A stretch of DNA of 64,000 bases from contig WELB01000069.1 in the NCBI GenBank assembly GCA_009602725.1, positions 268,678 through 332,677 on the forward strand, read 5' to 3'. The number at the start of each line of letters is the position of its first letter. Positions within the stretch are counted from its first letter, which is position 1. This DNA comes from Spirogloea muscicola (Eukaryota; Streptophyta; Zygnematophyceae; Spirogloeales; Spirogloeaceae). Under the pieces are notes generated by a model. That model was not told where the DNA came from and searched no databases. It saw only the letters and a list, made by a program, of their open reading frames with translations. Positions 30,278-40,100 of this stretch are shown piece by piece. The translations under genes and the position numbers were made by a program.

Positions 30278-31198
30278 TGTAATGAACCGGCCGTTTGGTT
30301 AAGCCACACGGCTCTGCTGTTATAACATGACCGACTATTTGGGACAAGTGGGCCCGCCAGGTGGCGGGCTTGCTTGCCGGGCAAGGGCCCTCCCGGAGGT
30401 GGGCCCCGCCCGTTCGAAATACCCCTCGAGGATTCGCCCGTTCCAACGGAGGATCTTGAGCCCGCCGCAAGGCGGGCCTTGAGGCGACCCGCTCACGCCC
30501 CTGGAGGGGGGGTGGCACGGGGAAGCACGAGGAGCCTTGGGGGCCGAGGCTCGACAATCAGTTCGAAGCCAGCGAAGCTCAGGAGCAGTCTTGCCGCTGC
30601 TCGCCGCCGCAGCCGCCGCCGCCACACTCTGCTGCGGGGCCTGCTGCTTCGGCCTGCGCCCAGGAGGTGGAGTCGCCGCCGGACGGCGGCGCCACAGGGC
30701 TTGTCTTCCGCTGCGACTATGCGCTGAAAGAAAGGGCTCGCCCATTGAGGATAGGGGCTGGACAAGCCAGCCCAAAAAATAATAAACAAAGAACGAGAAG
30801 GGGGCCAGAGGAAGCCAGAGGAAGCGCTAAGAAACCAAAGCACACAAAGAAAGAAAGCAGCTACAAATCACTCAGTAACCCCTGCTAAGCAGCCGCAAAT
30901 CAGAGAGGCTAGGCGCGGGCTTAGCAGGGATTACTGAGTGATCAGTAGCTGCTTTGTTTCTTCTTGTGTGCTTGTCTTTCTTAGTGCTTCACCTAAGTGC
31001 TTCGATTAGCCCCCTTCTTGAAGTGTGTTCATTCTTTTTCTTGGGCTGGCTGTTCCAGCCCATATCCTCAATGGGCGAGCCCTTTCTTCTAGGCGCTGCT
31101 AGTGCTTCACGTGGAGTGGGTTGGCCCCCTACAGCCGAACTCAAAAAAAAACAAGGAGTGCTCAACCTGACTGCATGTGTAGCCCGAGGTTCCTTACA
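30278..31198 (+). repeat. 3' LTR of element 4 (family A), split by HP foldback
   Basis: TGTAATGAACCGGCC to the break at 30726, then resuming at 31093 (GCGCTGCTAGTGCTTCAC) and ending GGTTCCTTACA at 31198. Preceded by the polypurine stretch GAGTGGGGAGGTA. Confidence 0.85.
30727..31092. mobile_element. HP foldback element in an LTR
   Basis: A 366-bp unit whose two halves are inverted repeats of about 170 bp. The left half starts AAAGAAAGGGCTCGCCCATT. The right half ends AATGGGCGAGCCCTTTCTTC. Both halves contain the CTGCTTAGCAGGG/CACTCAGTAA block around a short centre (30890-30915). It is flanked by GCGCTG (30721-30726 and 31093-31098). This looks like a non-autonomous foldback or MITE-like insertion. 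No coding sequence. Confidence 0.65.
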
Positions 31199-31630
31199 GA
31201 GATGGTGGTGGACAGCTGTCCGGAAGAGGTCGTCGGAGAGCTGGAGGGATCCTTAAATCGGCAAAGCATTGGACCACTCCGACGCCCCCTGAGAGCTGAT
31301 GGAGTGGAGACAAGATTGCCCACGCCCATCCTCCTTGAGCAGAGCTTGGAGGTGGCTCATGGCTTGCTCATTGGCTGCGCATTAAAACGAGCTTGAGAGG
31401 CTGGGCTCGCCTCTTACAGCCGATGCCTTAAGAAGCGCAGTTCTTCGTTTCTACTGACCTCGCTTGCGGGCAAAATGCGCGTCGAGGATTTCCCCTGCGG
31501 AAGCGTCAGGCTGCGGGGGGGGGCGCTGAGGAGCCCCCCGCCTGACGCGCTGCAACCTCAACGGACACTTTCGGGCTCCCGCGGCTCCTCGCGCGCCTGC
31601 GCGGCGTGCTGTGACCCGCAGCCAAAAAGA
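31199..31630. other. No gene seen
   Basis: Mixed-composition sequence right of element 4; a short G run near 31515. No family recognised. Confidence 0.35.
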
Positions 31631-32110
31631 GGAAGGACGCTTCCAGGAGAAGTGGCTCTCCCAATGGGGCCAAGGGCGGCTGCTGATTTGAAATAATCGG
31701 CTGTGAAAAGCCAGCCCGAAATAATTGAGAAAGGTCCGTAGGGGCCAGGAGAGAGCAGTGGCTGGGAGAAGTGGCTCTCTCAATGAGGGCAAGGCCTTTG
31801 AAAAGCCAGCCCGAAAGGAAGTGACAAAGGTTCGACGGTCCGATGGTTCTCTTTCACTGGGAGAGGCCAGCCCAGTAAGAGCGAGAAGGCACGCGGAGCG
31901 CGTGAAAAGCAAGGGAGCCAATTCAAGCCAGTACATTGTTCGGGCAGAATCTAGTGCAAAGAAAACGACGCTTCCATGAGAGGGCGGTGGCTGGGAGATG
32001 CCAGCCCAGGGGAAAGAATGAACACGCTGCTAAGCTACTTGGAGACGACAGACTCGTCCAGTAGAGGGCAATGGCTGTGATTGGCCAGCCCAGATAAGAG
32101 AGCTACTTGG
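31631..32110 (-). repeat. HP hairpin array, reversed
   Basis: At least four reversed hairpin units: CTGTGAAAAGCCAGCCCGAA near 31701, TTTGAAAAGCCAGCCCGAAA near 31797, GGGAGAGGCCAGCCCAGTAA near 31859 and TGGGAGATGCCAGCCCAGGG near 31990. They are spaced about 60 to 130 bp apart, with CCAATGGGGCCAAGG-like spacers. Confidence 0.6.
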
Positions 32111-32159
32111 TCTCCTAGCCCAGCAGAGGGGGGCTCTGCCCGCTAACCGCTACCAGGAG

Positions 32160-32720
32160 ACCAGTTTCTGGCATCTGCGGCTGCTTAGCAGGGGTTACTG
32201 AGTGTTTCGTAGCTACTCGATTACCTGTGTGCTTATAGCTTTCCCTGGCCCCTTCGGACTCTGTTCATTCCATTCTCTGGGCTGGCCTCTCCCAGCCACC
32301 GCCCTCTCCTGGAAGCGTCTGTCCTCTTCCGAAGGCGAGGGCTGTGAAGAGCCAGCCCTTGTAGATATGGACAGCAGAGCGAGAAGCCGGGCTTCCATTC
32401 CGTCGAGTCGCTCACTCGGGTGCACGGGAGGTGAGCCTTGCCATCACCCTGCAGCATTCCTTAGCTTCTGCAGTGCTCTTGCAGGCAGGCCGCACCTTGG
32501 CTGCTTCCTCCGGGCTCCAGCAGGGGCGACGCTTCTCCACCATCTAGTTATTCCGATCTGCAGTTGCTGACTAGAGGTTGTCGAGCGTCCATTCGCATAA
32601 GTCACGGATAGCGGTTCTGCCTACTTTGCACGCTCAGGCCCCGTTCATTCCTTTGGGCTGGCCTCTCACAGCCGTTGCACTATATTGCAGGAGCTGTTTA
32701 TCCTTTGTTAGCTGCTGCTT
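32160..32720 (+). repeat. HP repeat copies, forward
   Basis: GGCTGCTTAGCAGGGGTTAC near 32180, CTGGGCTGGCCTCTCCCAGCC near 32277 and TTTGGGCTGGCCTCTCACAGCC near 32650. They lie head-to-head with the reversed array at 31631-32110. Confidence 0.55.
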
Positions 32721-33695
32721 CTTTGAAATAGTTGATATAGCAGCGAGTTCCTATACCCCAGAAAGTTGAGTAGACAAAATGGATAGGGGCACACTGAAAG
32801 GACTGCATCTTCACAGCCAAAGGCACAGCCTTGGACCGGGAGGCACAGCGAAAGTATCACCACACCAGCATGAGTCGGTGGGGCTGAGGCAAGGCCTAGG
32901 CATTGCAAGTTCACTCTCTCACTCAGTCGCTCCTTGACGACAAGACAAGCCAATGCATGAACCTCTGAACCAAATGTTCGGCAAGACTCTGATTTGCCTC
33001 AACTTGCTAGCTGGATACACTCCTACTATTTGCTTCTTGCGAGGCACAAGCAGTGTGCATGCAGACATATGACGATCCATGACACATAAAGAGTGACTAT
33101 GCAACAGTGTCTCGGTCATTAGGTTTCCTCGATTCGTTAGGTTTCCATTAAACAATCTAGACATTCAGGATATACTCACTACCCATGTCATTGACGAGGG
33201 CAGTGATCGAGCAGCAAATCTCAACGTCTGACAGTGTCAGCGTTTCACAGCAGTAAAGACAAATGAAATCATCCACATGTACAGGGGTTGAAACATGACT
33301 AAGTCAAAAAATTCAATCGAAAGCTCTCAAGTGCATCACACCCGATGTGCACTTACATTCGCCATGCCTTGTGTGCACATGTATGACGGTTTAAAGAGGA
33401 GCTTCCCAAATTGCTTTCCCGCCTGAAGTCGGTGGGCATCATAATACGAGCAAGCACCATCAGCACGCACATCTGCAACAGCACATGTATGGACACAAAT
33501 GTGGAAGATGCATACCTTATGATGATTGCGTTCAGCGAAATCTCAGCGACTGTTGAGCGAATGTAAATAAGGACTGTATACCAGGAATAAGCACAGAGAG
33601 ACATGATGGTGTTGGTGATAGCGATGGCGCTGTCATGAGGACTGCCGCTGTGAGAGTCGTAGTCATGATATTGCTGTGTTGGTGATGATACTGAT
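32721..33695. other. AT-richer intergenic DNA, no feature
   Basis: No long frame, repeat or RNA gene is recognised on either strand. Confidence 0.4.
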
Positions 33696-33825
33696 TATGA
33701 ATGATTGGATGAATAAATGGTTGACTGACTGAATGAAAAGATGAATGATTGAACGAATGAAGATGACTGAATGGATGATTGATTGTATGAATGAATGGAT
33801 GGATGACTGTATGAATGAACCATGT
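33696..33825. repeat. Degenerate GAAT/GGAT simple repeat
   Basis: Runs of GAATGAATGGATGGAT-type words with interspersed GACT, an imperfect tetranucleotide array. Open frames across it are low-complexity artefacts. Confidence 0.8.
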
Positions 33826-33962
33826 AAGCTGGGAGCACGACGGAGACAATGGCGACACAGTCCCTTGGTCCACAAACGCTCCTTAAAAAGTATCCATCAC
33901 CTGCACCAAGCAGTGAAAATGCAATAGCAGGCGTCAAGTGTGCACTCGTACTGATGCGACAT

Positions 33963-34007
33963 GATGCGTCAGGACGCATCGCTGACATGTCAGCCCTTGA
34001 TGCATCA
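33963..34007. promoter_or_regulatory. Cluster of three perfect palindromes
   Basis: GATGCGTC-AG-GACGCATC (33963-33980), GCTGACATGTCAGC (33981-33994) and TGATGCATCA (33998-34007) lie back to back. TGACG/CGTCA words recur on both sides (33930-34085). The arrangement resembles bZIP-type binding sites; function is inferred only. Confidence 0.4.
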
Positions 34008-34195
34008 CGACATAAGAGTGAACTCGGCTTCTTCTGAGTGACGCACTTTTGCCGCTAGATGGCACATACAAGATCAAGTGACGGGAAGCTGGAGTGAAGA
34101 GGAGCCTCGCTTTCTATCCGTCGTCGACGTGCCACTCCACTCCTCCTAGCGCTCCTGTGCATCTCCTTCCGAAAGAACCTGCACGCGGCATGGCA

Positions 34196-34228
34196 GGCGG
34201 GCGGGCGGGCGGGCGGGCGGGCGGGGAG
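34196..34228. repeat. (GGGC)n microsatellite
   Basis: About seven tandem GGGC units. Confidence 0.9.
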
Positions 34229-34349
34229 GGCATCACACCGAGTCGATTCTGAGGTTGGAGGCCTGTCTATACAACGGTCGGGGACGGGAGGAATCTTGGT
34301 ACAGGCCTCCGGCATCCACAGAGGCCGTCACCGCCGTGGCCCCACCTTG

Positions 34350-34734
34350 GCTGCAGGCTTGCCCTTGCCGTGTGCCCTGCAAGGCATACATGGAGTGCCT
34401 CACATCAGTGGCAGCATAGGATCGCACCGACAGACACTGCAGCTGCTCTCTGCGGCAACTACGCCGGCGGAGCAGCCCAGCACACGCCATCCCAAATTTC
34501 AAGGAAACCGAGCAGGTCAGCTGCTCCGATAGGAGGCGCCTGGGAGCCCCGGAGCGGAGGGCGAGCAGGAGCAGCATTGTGCAAGACCGAGGATGTTGGG
34601 AGGAGAGGCATGTGCAGGCTCGAGGATGTCCTACCTGAGAAAGGCAGCCGACCGCGTCGGCTTGCCGGCTGCCGGCTTGGCGGCCAGGCCGGGCGCGGCC
34701 GCCTTGGGCTTGGCCGCCGGGCCGGGAGCGGCCA
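34350..34734 (-). CDS. Possible Lys/Ala/Pro-rich protein, two exons, cut by gap
   Basis: The minus strand coming out of the assembly gap reads AAKPKAAAPGLAAKPAAGKP and TRSAAFLR, then a donor-like CAG|GTAGG at about 34643. A downstream TTGCAG acceptor at 34377-34382 would continue in phase as AHGKGKPAAK. Composition recalls basic tails such as those of linker histones or nucleolar proteins, but no domain is visible. The rest lies in or beyond the gap. Coding status is uncertain. Confidence 0.25.
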
Positions 34735-35601
34735 NNNNNNNNNNNNNNNNNNNNNNNNNNNNNNNNNNNNNNNNNNNNNNNNNNNNNNNNNNNNNNNNNN
34801 NNNNNNNNNNNNNNNNNNNNNNNNNNNNNNNNNNNNNNNNNNNNNNNNNNNNNNNNNNNNNNNNNNNNNNNNNNNNNNNNNNNNNNNNNNNNNNNNNNNN
34901 NNNNNNNNNNNNNNNNNNNNNNNNNNNNNNNNNNNNNNNNNNNNNNNNNNNNNNNNNNNNNNNNNNNNNNNNNNNNNNNNNNNNNNNNNNNNNNNNNNNN
35001 NNNNNNNNNNNNNNNNNNNNNNNNNNNNNNNNNNNNNNNNNNNNNNNNNNNNNNNNNNNNNNNNNNNNNNNNNNNNNNNNNNNNNNNNNNNNNNNNNNNN
35101 NNNNNNNNNNNNNNNNNNNNNNNNNNNNNNNNNNNNNNNNNNNNNNNNNNNNNNNNNNNNNNNNNNNNNNNNNNNNNNNNNNNNNNNNNNNNNNNNNNNN
35201 NNNNNNNNNNNNNNNNNNNNNNNNNNNNNNNNNNNNNNNNNNNNNNNNNNNNNNNNNNNNNNNNNNNNNNNNNNNNNNNNNNNNNNNNNNNNNNNNNNNN
35301 NNNNNNNNNNNNNNNNNNNNNNNNNNNNNNNNNNNNNNNNNNNNNNNNNNNNNNNNNNNNNNNNNNNNNNNNNNNNNNNNNNNNNNNNNNNNNNNNNNNN
35401 NNNNNNNNNNNNNNNNNNNNNNNNNNNNNNNNNNNNNNNNNNNNNNNNNNNNNNNNNNNNNNNNNNNNNNNNNNNNNNNNNNNNNNNNNNNNNNNNNNNN
35501 NNNNNNNNNNNNNNNNNNNNNNNNNNNNNNNNNNNNNNNNNNNNNNNNNNNNNNNNNNNNNNNNNNNNNNNNNNNNNNNNNNNNNNNNNNNNNNNNNNNN
35601 N
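34735..35601. other. Assembly gap (867 N)
   Basis: Unknown sequence. Flanked by GC-rich repeats (GCCGGGCGCGGCC-like on the left, a GCGGGC run on the right). Confidence 1.
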
Positions 35602-35759
35602 AGCGCGGGCGCGGGCGCGGGCGCGGGGGAGCAGCGCGACGAGTGCCGTGGGCGTTGTGGCGGCAGGGCGGGCCGCGGCCGGCTCTCGGTGGGCGCCTGT
35701 GCCAGCTGTGCCCCCGGAGCCGGGGGGGGTTGGGGGAGGGCGCGCGGCGGAGCACTCCG

Positions 35760-36230
35760 CCGTCATGCCGCTCCGGCAAAGGGCCGACGGTCTCCACGCA
35801 CGTCGCGTAGACCTTGTGGCCACCCCACATGCCGGCGGGCCACGTCTTATCCTGGACGTGGTGACCACCGACGCATACGACCGCTCCACCCAGCCCAGTG
35901 TGCCGTCGAGGCTGGGTATGCGGTCGCCTGCGCCGCTCGGGCTACGGAGCTCAAACACGCCGATCATCCGCGTGAAGACGAGTTCTTCCCGCTGGCTACT
36001 GACACGCATGGGGCGTTGGGCGCTCGGTGGCTCAACCAGCTCGCCCGCAACGCCATCACCGCCGCTCCCATGGGGAGCCGGTGGACTTTCCTGCAGCCAG
36101 GTCGCTGGCGCAAGTGTACCGTATGCGCCTGGCCGTCTCGCTGCATGAACAGCGCTGCAGCGGTCCATGGCCCGCGCGCTACACCTGCGTGCAGAGCCCT
36201 CGCTGCTGCCTCACAATGTCACCTTAGGCA
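35760..36230 (+). pseudogene. C-terminal domain fragment of a second retroelement type
   Basis: Reads RRVDLVATPHAGGPRLILDV, VTTDAYDRS, then after a frameshift HPAQCAVEAGYAVACAARAT, DEFFPLATDTHGALGARWLN and SLAQVYRMRLAVSLHEQ. A better-preserved copy is on the minus strand at 58874-59302. The pattern, with a DxV/DVVTT strand, FFPLA.DTHG..G and VYRMRLAVSL, resembles the C-terminal region of pol-like retroelement proteins seen in algae and other protists. I infer a non-LTR type, not proven. The HP repeat follows immediately, as it does in the other copy. Confidence 0.5.
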
Positions 36231-36650
36231 CCTTCGATTAGGTCTCCATAATATGTAGCCTTGTTTTGTTTGCACTAGACTCTGCCTGAACAATGTATTG
36301 GCTTGATTTGACCTCCCTTTCATTTCATGCGCCCCGCGCGCCTTCTCTCTGGCTCTGGTCAGGGCACCCACTTCCAGGAGCCTAGCTTCTCTGACCTGCG
36401 CCTGCTTAGCAGTGGGTATTGAGTAATTCGTAGCTGCTATGTTTCTTTCTGTGCTTGTCTTTCTTTGAGCTTCCCACTGCATCATCTTGTGTTTTGTAAT
36501 GAAGTCCTTTTCCAGCTCCTCTTCCTTTGGCTTTGGACATTGTCCATTCTTTTTGGGCTGGCCTTGCCAGCCCTTCTTCTCTATGGGCGAGCACTACTTC
36601 TGCTTTGCCAGCCCCTCTTCTCTGTGGGCGAGCACTCTCTTCCAAGGGCG
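36231..36650 (+). repeat. HP repeat as 3' tail of the retroelement fragment
   Basis: CTAGACTCTGCCTGAACAATG, GAGCCTAGCTTCTCTGACCT, CTGCTTAGCAGTGGGTATTG, GGACATTGTCCATTC, GGGCTGGCCTTGCCAGCCC and ATGGGCGAGC follow in order. The same order is found, reversed, after the copy at 58874. HP copies elsewhere may therefore be 5'-truncated copies of this element. Confidence 0.6.
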
Positions 36651-37150
36651 CTAAACCCACACTACGCAACAAGACTACAGCGAGAAGAGAAGCGAAATGA
36701 GAAGCAGAGGGGCCAAGTATAACTTGAAACTGACGAAAGAAGGAAAAAATGGGTCCAGATCCGCCCGAAGGCGGGTTGCCTTAACCGTGTGATGGAAAGC
36801 CCGGAGGCTGTTCCCGTCCTTATCGAGGGAGATGCTAACCTTCTCTCGGCTCAACGAACACAAATTTTTCCGTTGGCCCACCGCGTTTATGGACGTCCGG
36901 AACCCGCCGTCGCAATGAGCTGCTGGGATAAATATTGAGCTGTGGCCCAGGAGATGCTTGCATGGCCGCTGCGGCTGGCCGCTGCGGCCTGGGCGCCCGC
37001 CGGGCGGACGCCCCCGCGCTCGCTCGCGCTGCGCCATTGCCTCCGCCGCCGCCGCGCGCGAGCCCCGACGCAGGCCCGCTAGTGAAGCACGGCGCCTCCC
37101 CGCACCGATGAGCGGCCTGCTCGGCAGGCCTGCGAGTCCAGCCAGGCTGG
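36651..37150 (+). promoter_or_regulatory. Upstream region of the MON2 gene
   Basis: No gene. A TATA-like GATAAATATTG lies at about 36927-36937, some 215 bp before the MON2 start. The last 200 bp are very GC-rich, as expected for a 5' leader. An ATG at 37108 is in another frame. Confidence 0.35.
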
Positions 37151-40100
37151 ATGGCTGCCTTCACTGCTGTTCTGGAAGCGGACCTGCGCGCTCTGTCCTC
37201 GGAATCCAGGAGGCGCTTTCCCGCCGTCAAAGATGCCGCAGAGCACGGCATCATTAAGGTGCGCTGAATTCTCCTCCCTTGCTCCTCGTCTGGCTGCTCC
37301 AGAGTTGGCCCTCTGGTCACACCGCCAAATTAGCAACCCCAGCGTCAAAGCACAAAAGCACACTTCATACGCTTCCTGTATTCAACAGTGACAGCTGCGA
37401 GCTAGACGACTCGCAAACTTGTGACATGACTCGCTGTAGTTGTGCCCCTCCCTGATTGCCACTCTCCTGCCTGGCTTCAGATCGTTGACCTGCGACAATA
37501 GTGACCACCTGACATCTGTTGTATCGGCTCCTTCTTTACAGCTTCGGTCGTTGCCTGATGCTGAAGCCATTGCCAACAGTGAGGATGTGCTTCGCATCTT
37601 CACTATGGCGTGTGAGGTCAAACAGGTCAAGCTCAGTGTCATTGGACTCTCCTGCCTTCAGAAGCTCATCGCACACGATGCTGTAGCGCCTACCGCCCTT
37701 CCTCAGATTCTCACCACACTGAAAGAGGTACAGACATCTGAAAGCGGCGGCCACTCGCGAGATTTTTGCGAGATCCGAGTAGCAAGTGCTAGCATTGTTC
37801 ACTGGCGTTCACTGGCAATATCACTGCAAATTAAGTAGCCTAATGCAACACAGGCTGTATACTGCAGAGCCGAACCTCACAGTACTTCAATTGTAGTTTT
37901 TAGAACATTAGCCTGATTGATTTCACCTTCAATGCTTCTCACTGCAGCAATCAGAGGCCTTTGACGACCTTTCAACGTTGACACCACCTTTGAGGTGGCT
38001 TGGGCAGCATACAGAGGCACAAGATGAAAATGTGCAACTCAAGGTGCTGCAGACTGTACTCACATTGCTCCAGTCGAGGCTTCATCCCGTGGAGGAGGTG
38101 CAGTACTTGATACTTTGATACAGCTAGCAGCCTATGTGTCAGTATGCACTGTGCAGTTTTTCTGCTGATTACAATCCTGTGGTCTGCCATACCGAATCAG
38201 GCTGGTCATTTGGGAGTGGCTTACGTGTCCGAGATGCAGGTCACTGGCATGGCAGATTGAAGCGAGTCTTTGGCAAGCTGCAGGACAATATGGCCACAGC
38301 TCTTGGAATATGCCTGCGTCTGCTCGGAAATGGTCGCCAACCAGACAGCGTACACAGGTGTGAGCAGGACAGCGCTTGTTCACCACCTTTTGTCGAACAT
38401 CATGTATTACTTGGTCATTCAAAGTGTACATACTCGTCCACTTGGAGAGATATCTGAGAGTTCGTAGGAGTCGGACTGAGTACACAACAGCTTAAGGAGG
38501 GGGAGGATTTGTTCTGGTCTTCTGGGGATATACTATCCATTGTAATTGTTGTGCTTGTTGCAGCACAGCTGCAGCCACTCTGAGGCAAGCAGTTGCTCTT
38601 ATTTTCGACCGAGTGGTAGAGGCGGAGGCTCTGCCAGTGACCCCCTGGCAGTCAGGTCGAAGATTTTCACGAACCACCTCCGTGTCTGGTGATGTCAGCC
38701 GCAGCATCATCTACAAAGGGTTTGTGATTCTGCCCCTTGCATATCCTTTTCTTATATGCTCTGTCAACAGATTGCTCACCCTTGGACAGCAGCTTCAGCT
38801 ACTGTTGACTCACAGCTTCCCTCATGCTGGCAGAGCCAGCAGCTTTCATGATTCCAGCTACAGTTGGTCACAAGCTACTATTGCAGTCAGAGCAGGCCAG
38901 ACAGTTGTCCACCAAGCTTTAAGTATTCCGCTGCACATTGCTTGGCTGATTCCAATATTGTTGGCCATTGGTTGCTTGACAGTGTACTAAGAGGAGGCCT
39001 TGCTGCATCTACTAGTGGTCGAGACAATCTGTCCCAGGCTGCAAAACTGGGGCTGAAACTCCTCGAGGATCTTCATGCACTAGCAGCAGGACAACCTGTA
39101 AGCTGCCAAGGCTTTTGTAGCAAATGATGCTGCCTTTGAATTTCAAGTTGGTGATGTCAATGGTCTGAGACTCTCTTCCTTCGCGGATGATGTGCAGGCC
39201 GTGTGGCTGCACGTACCCTCTCTGCCACGTGCTTTTGCCATGGACATGATAGAGTGAGTTTCTCCAAGCACTATGAACCCCATGGTCCAGGGTTCAGAAT
39301 TCTGATACAGTCATCTTCATGATTCATGGCTTGCTTAGCAGGTAGATATGAGTCCACGGCTGCTTTTTCCTTCCAACTAGTGAGCTGCACAAGAAGTATT
39401 TGCTATGCTAGAGTGTACGTTGAGACCAATCACTTGTTATGCCTTGCAGGTATGTATTGTCACACTATGAGCAGATCTTCAGGCAGCTTCAGGAATTTGA
39501 GCAGGTTGAGCATCTTCTTGTACCAGCTTGGTTGCCTTGGAAGAATGGTTGCCTTACTTGCATAATGATTGCTTCAAAGACAGCTTATTGCAGAAGTGGT
39601 TGTCTGTGGTGTCGTTACAGGCACTGAGAACCAAAATAAGCCCCTTGCTCATGACGTCTCTGCGAGCTACTGGAGAGGTAAATTTCTCAAATTTTGTAGT
39701 ATTCTGAGTGCATTGAGCAGTGCCACAATGTTGTCCTAGTGAGGCACCATCCAAGGGGCTTCAGTTGAGCATTCTGTGGGGGCAAAAGCTTTCCTAAGGG
39801 GCATTTACTTTGACGTTCCTCTTTGTGGCTACTCCTAAAAGATTGAAGGAGAAGGAGGTGAACCACCCTTTCGGCGGCTTGTTTTGAGAGCTGTGGCAAC
39901 TGTGACACGTCTGTATGCCTCAAGCTTCACAACCGAATGCGAAGTAGGATACTCTATACTGGCTGGCTGTGCTTGCTTCTATCCTTTTTGACCCAAGAGA
40001 ACATCTATTGGATGTGTACCTCGCAAAGATTGACAGTTAGATGGGCACAAATGGATCTCTTGCATATTGAGCAGATTGAGCAGTACTGTCAGGTGATCCT

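Larger units (their letters stand above)
25289..31198 (+). mobile_element. Ty3/gypsy chromovirus, element 4
   Basis: 5' LTR 25289-25837, internal region, and 3' LTR 30278-31198 interrupted by an HP foldback. It has gag, protease, reverse transcriptase, part of RNase H and an intact chromodomain, but an internal deletion at about 29790 removes the RNase H end and the integrase core. Flanks (CGCCT left, GAGAT right) do not match. The element belongs to the same lineage as element 1 by protein similarity and LTR type. Confidence 0.9.

Noticed and set aside
30727-31092. Twin-primed LINE insertion as explanation of the inverted HP pair
   Set aside because: Twin priming inverts a different, more 5' segment; here both arms are the same sequence, so a foldback structure fits better.
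33663-33875. Ser/His/Ile-rich minus-strand frames (HPFIHTINHPF and similar)
   Set aside because: Translation of a degenerate tetranucleotide repeat.
34370-36148. Long frames spanning the N gap on both strands
   Set aside because: Most codons are unknown bases; the frames are artefacts of the gap.
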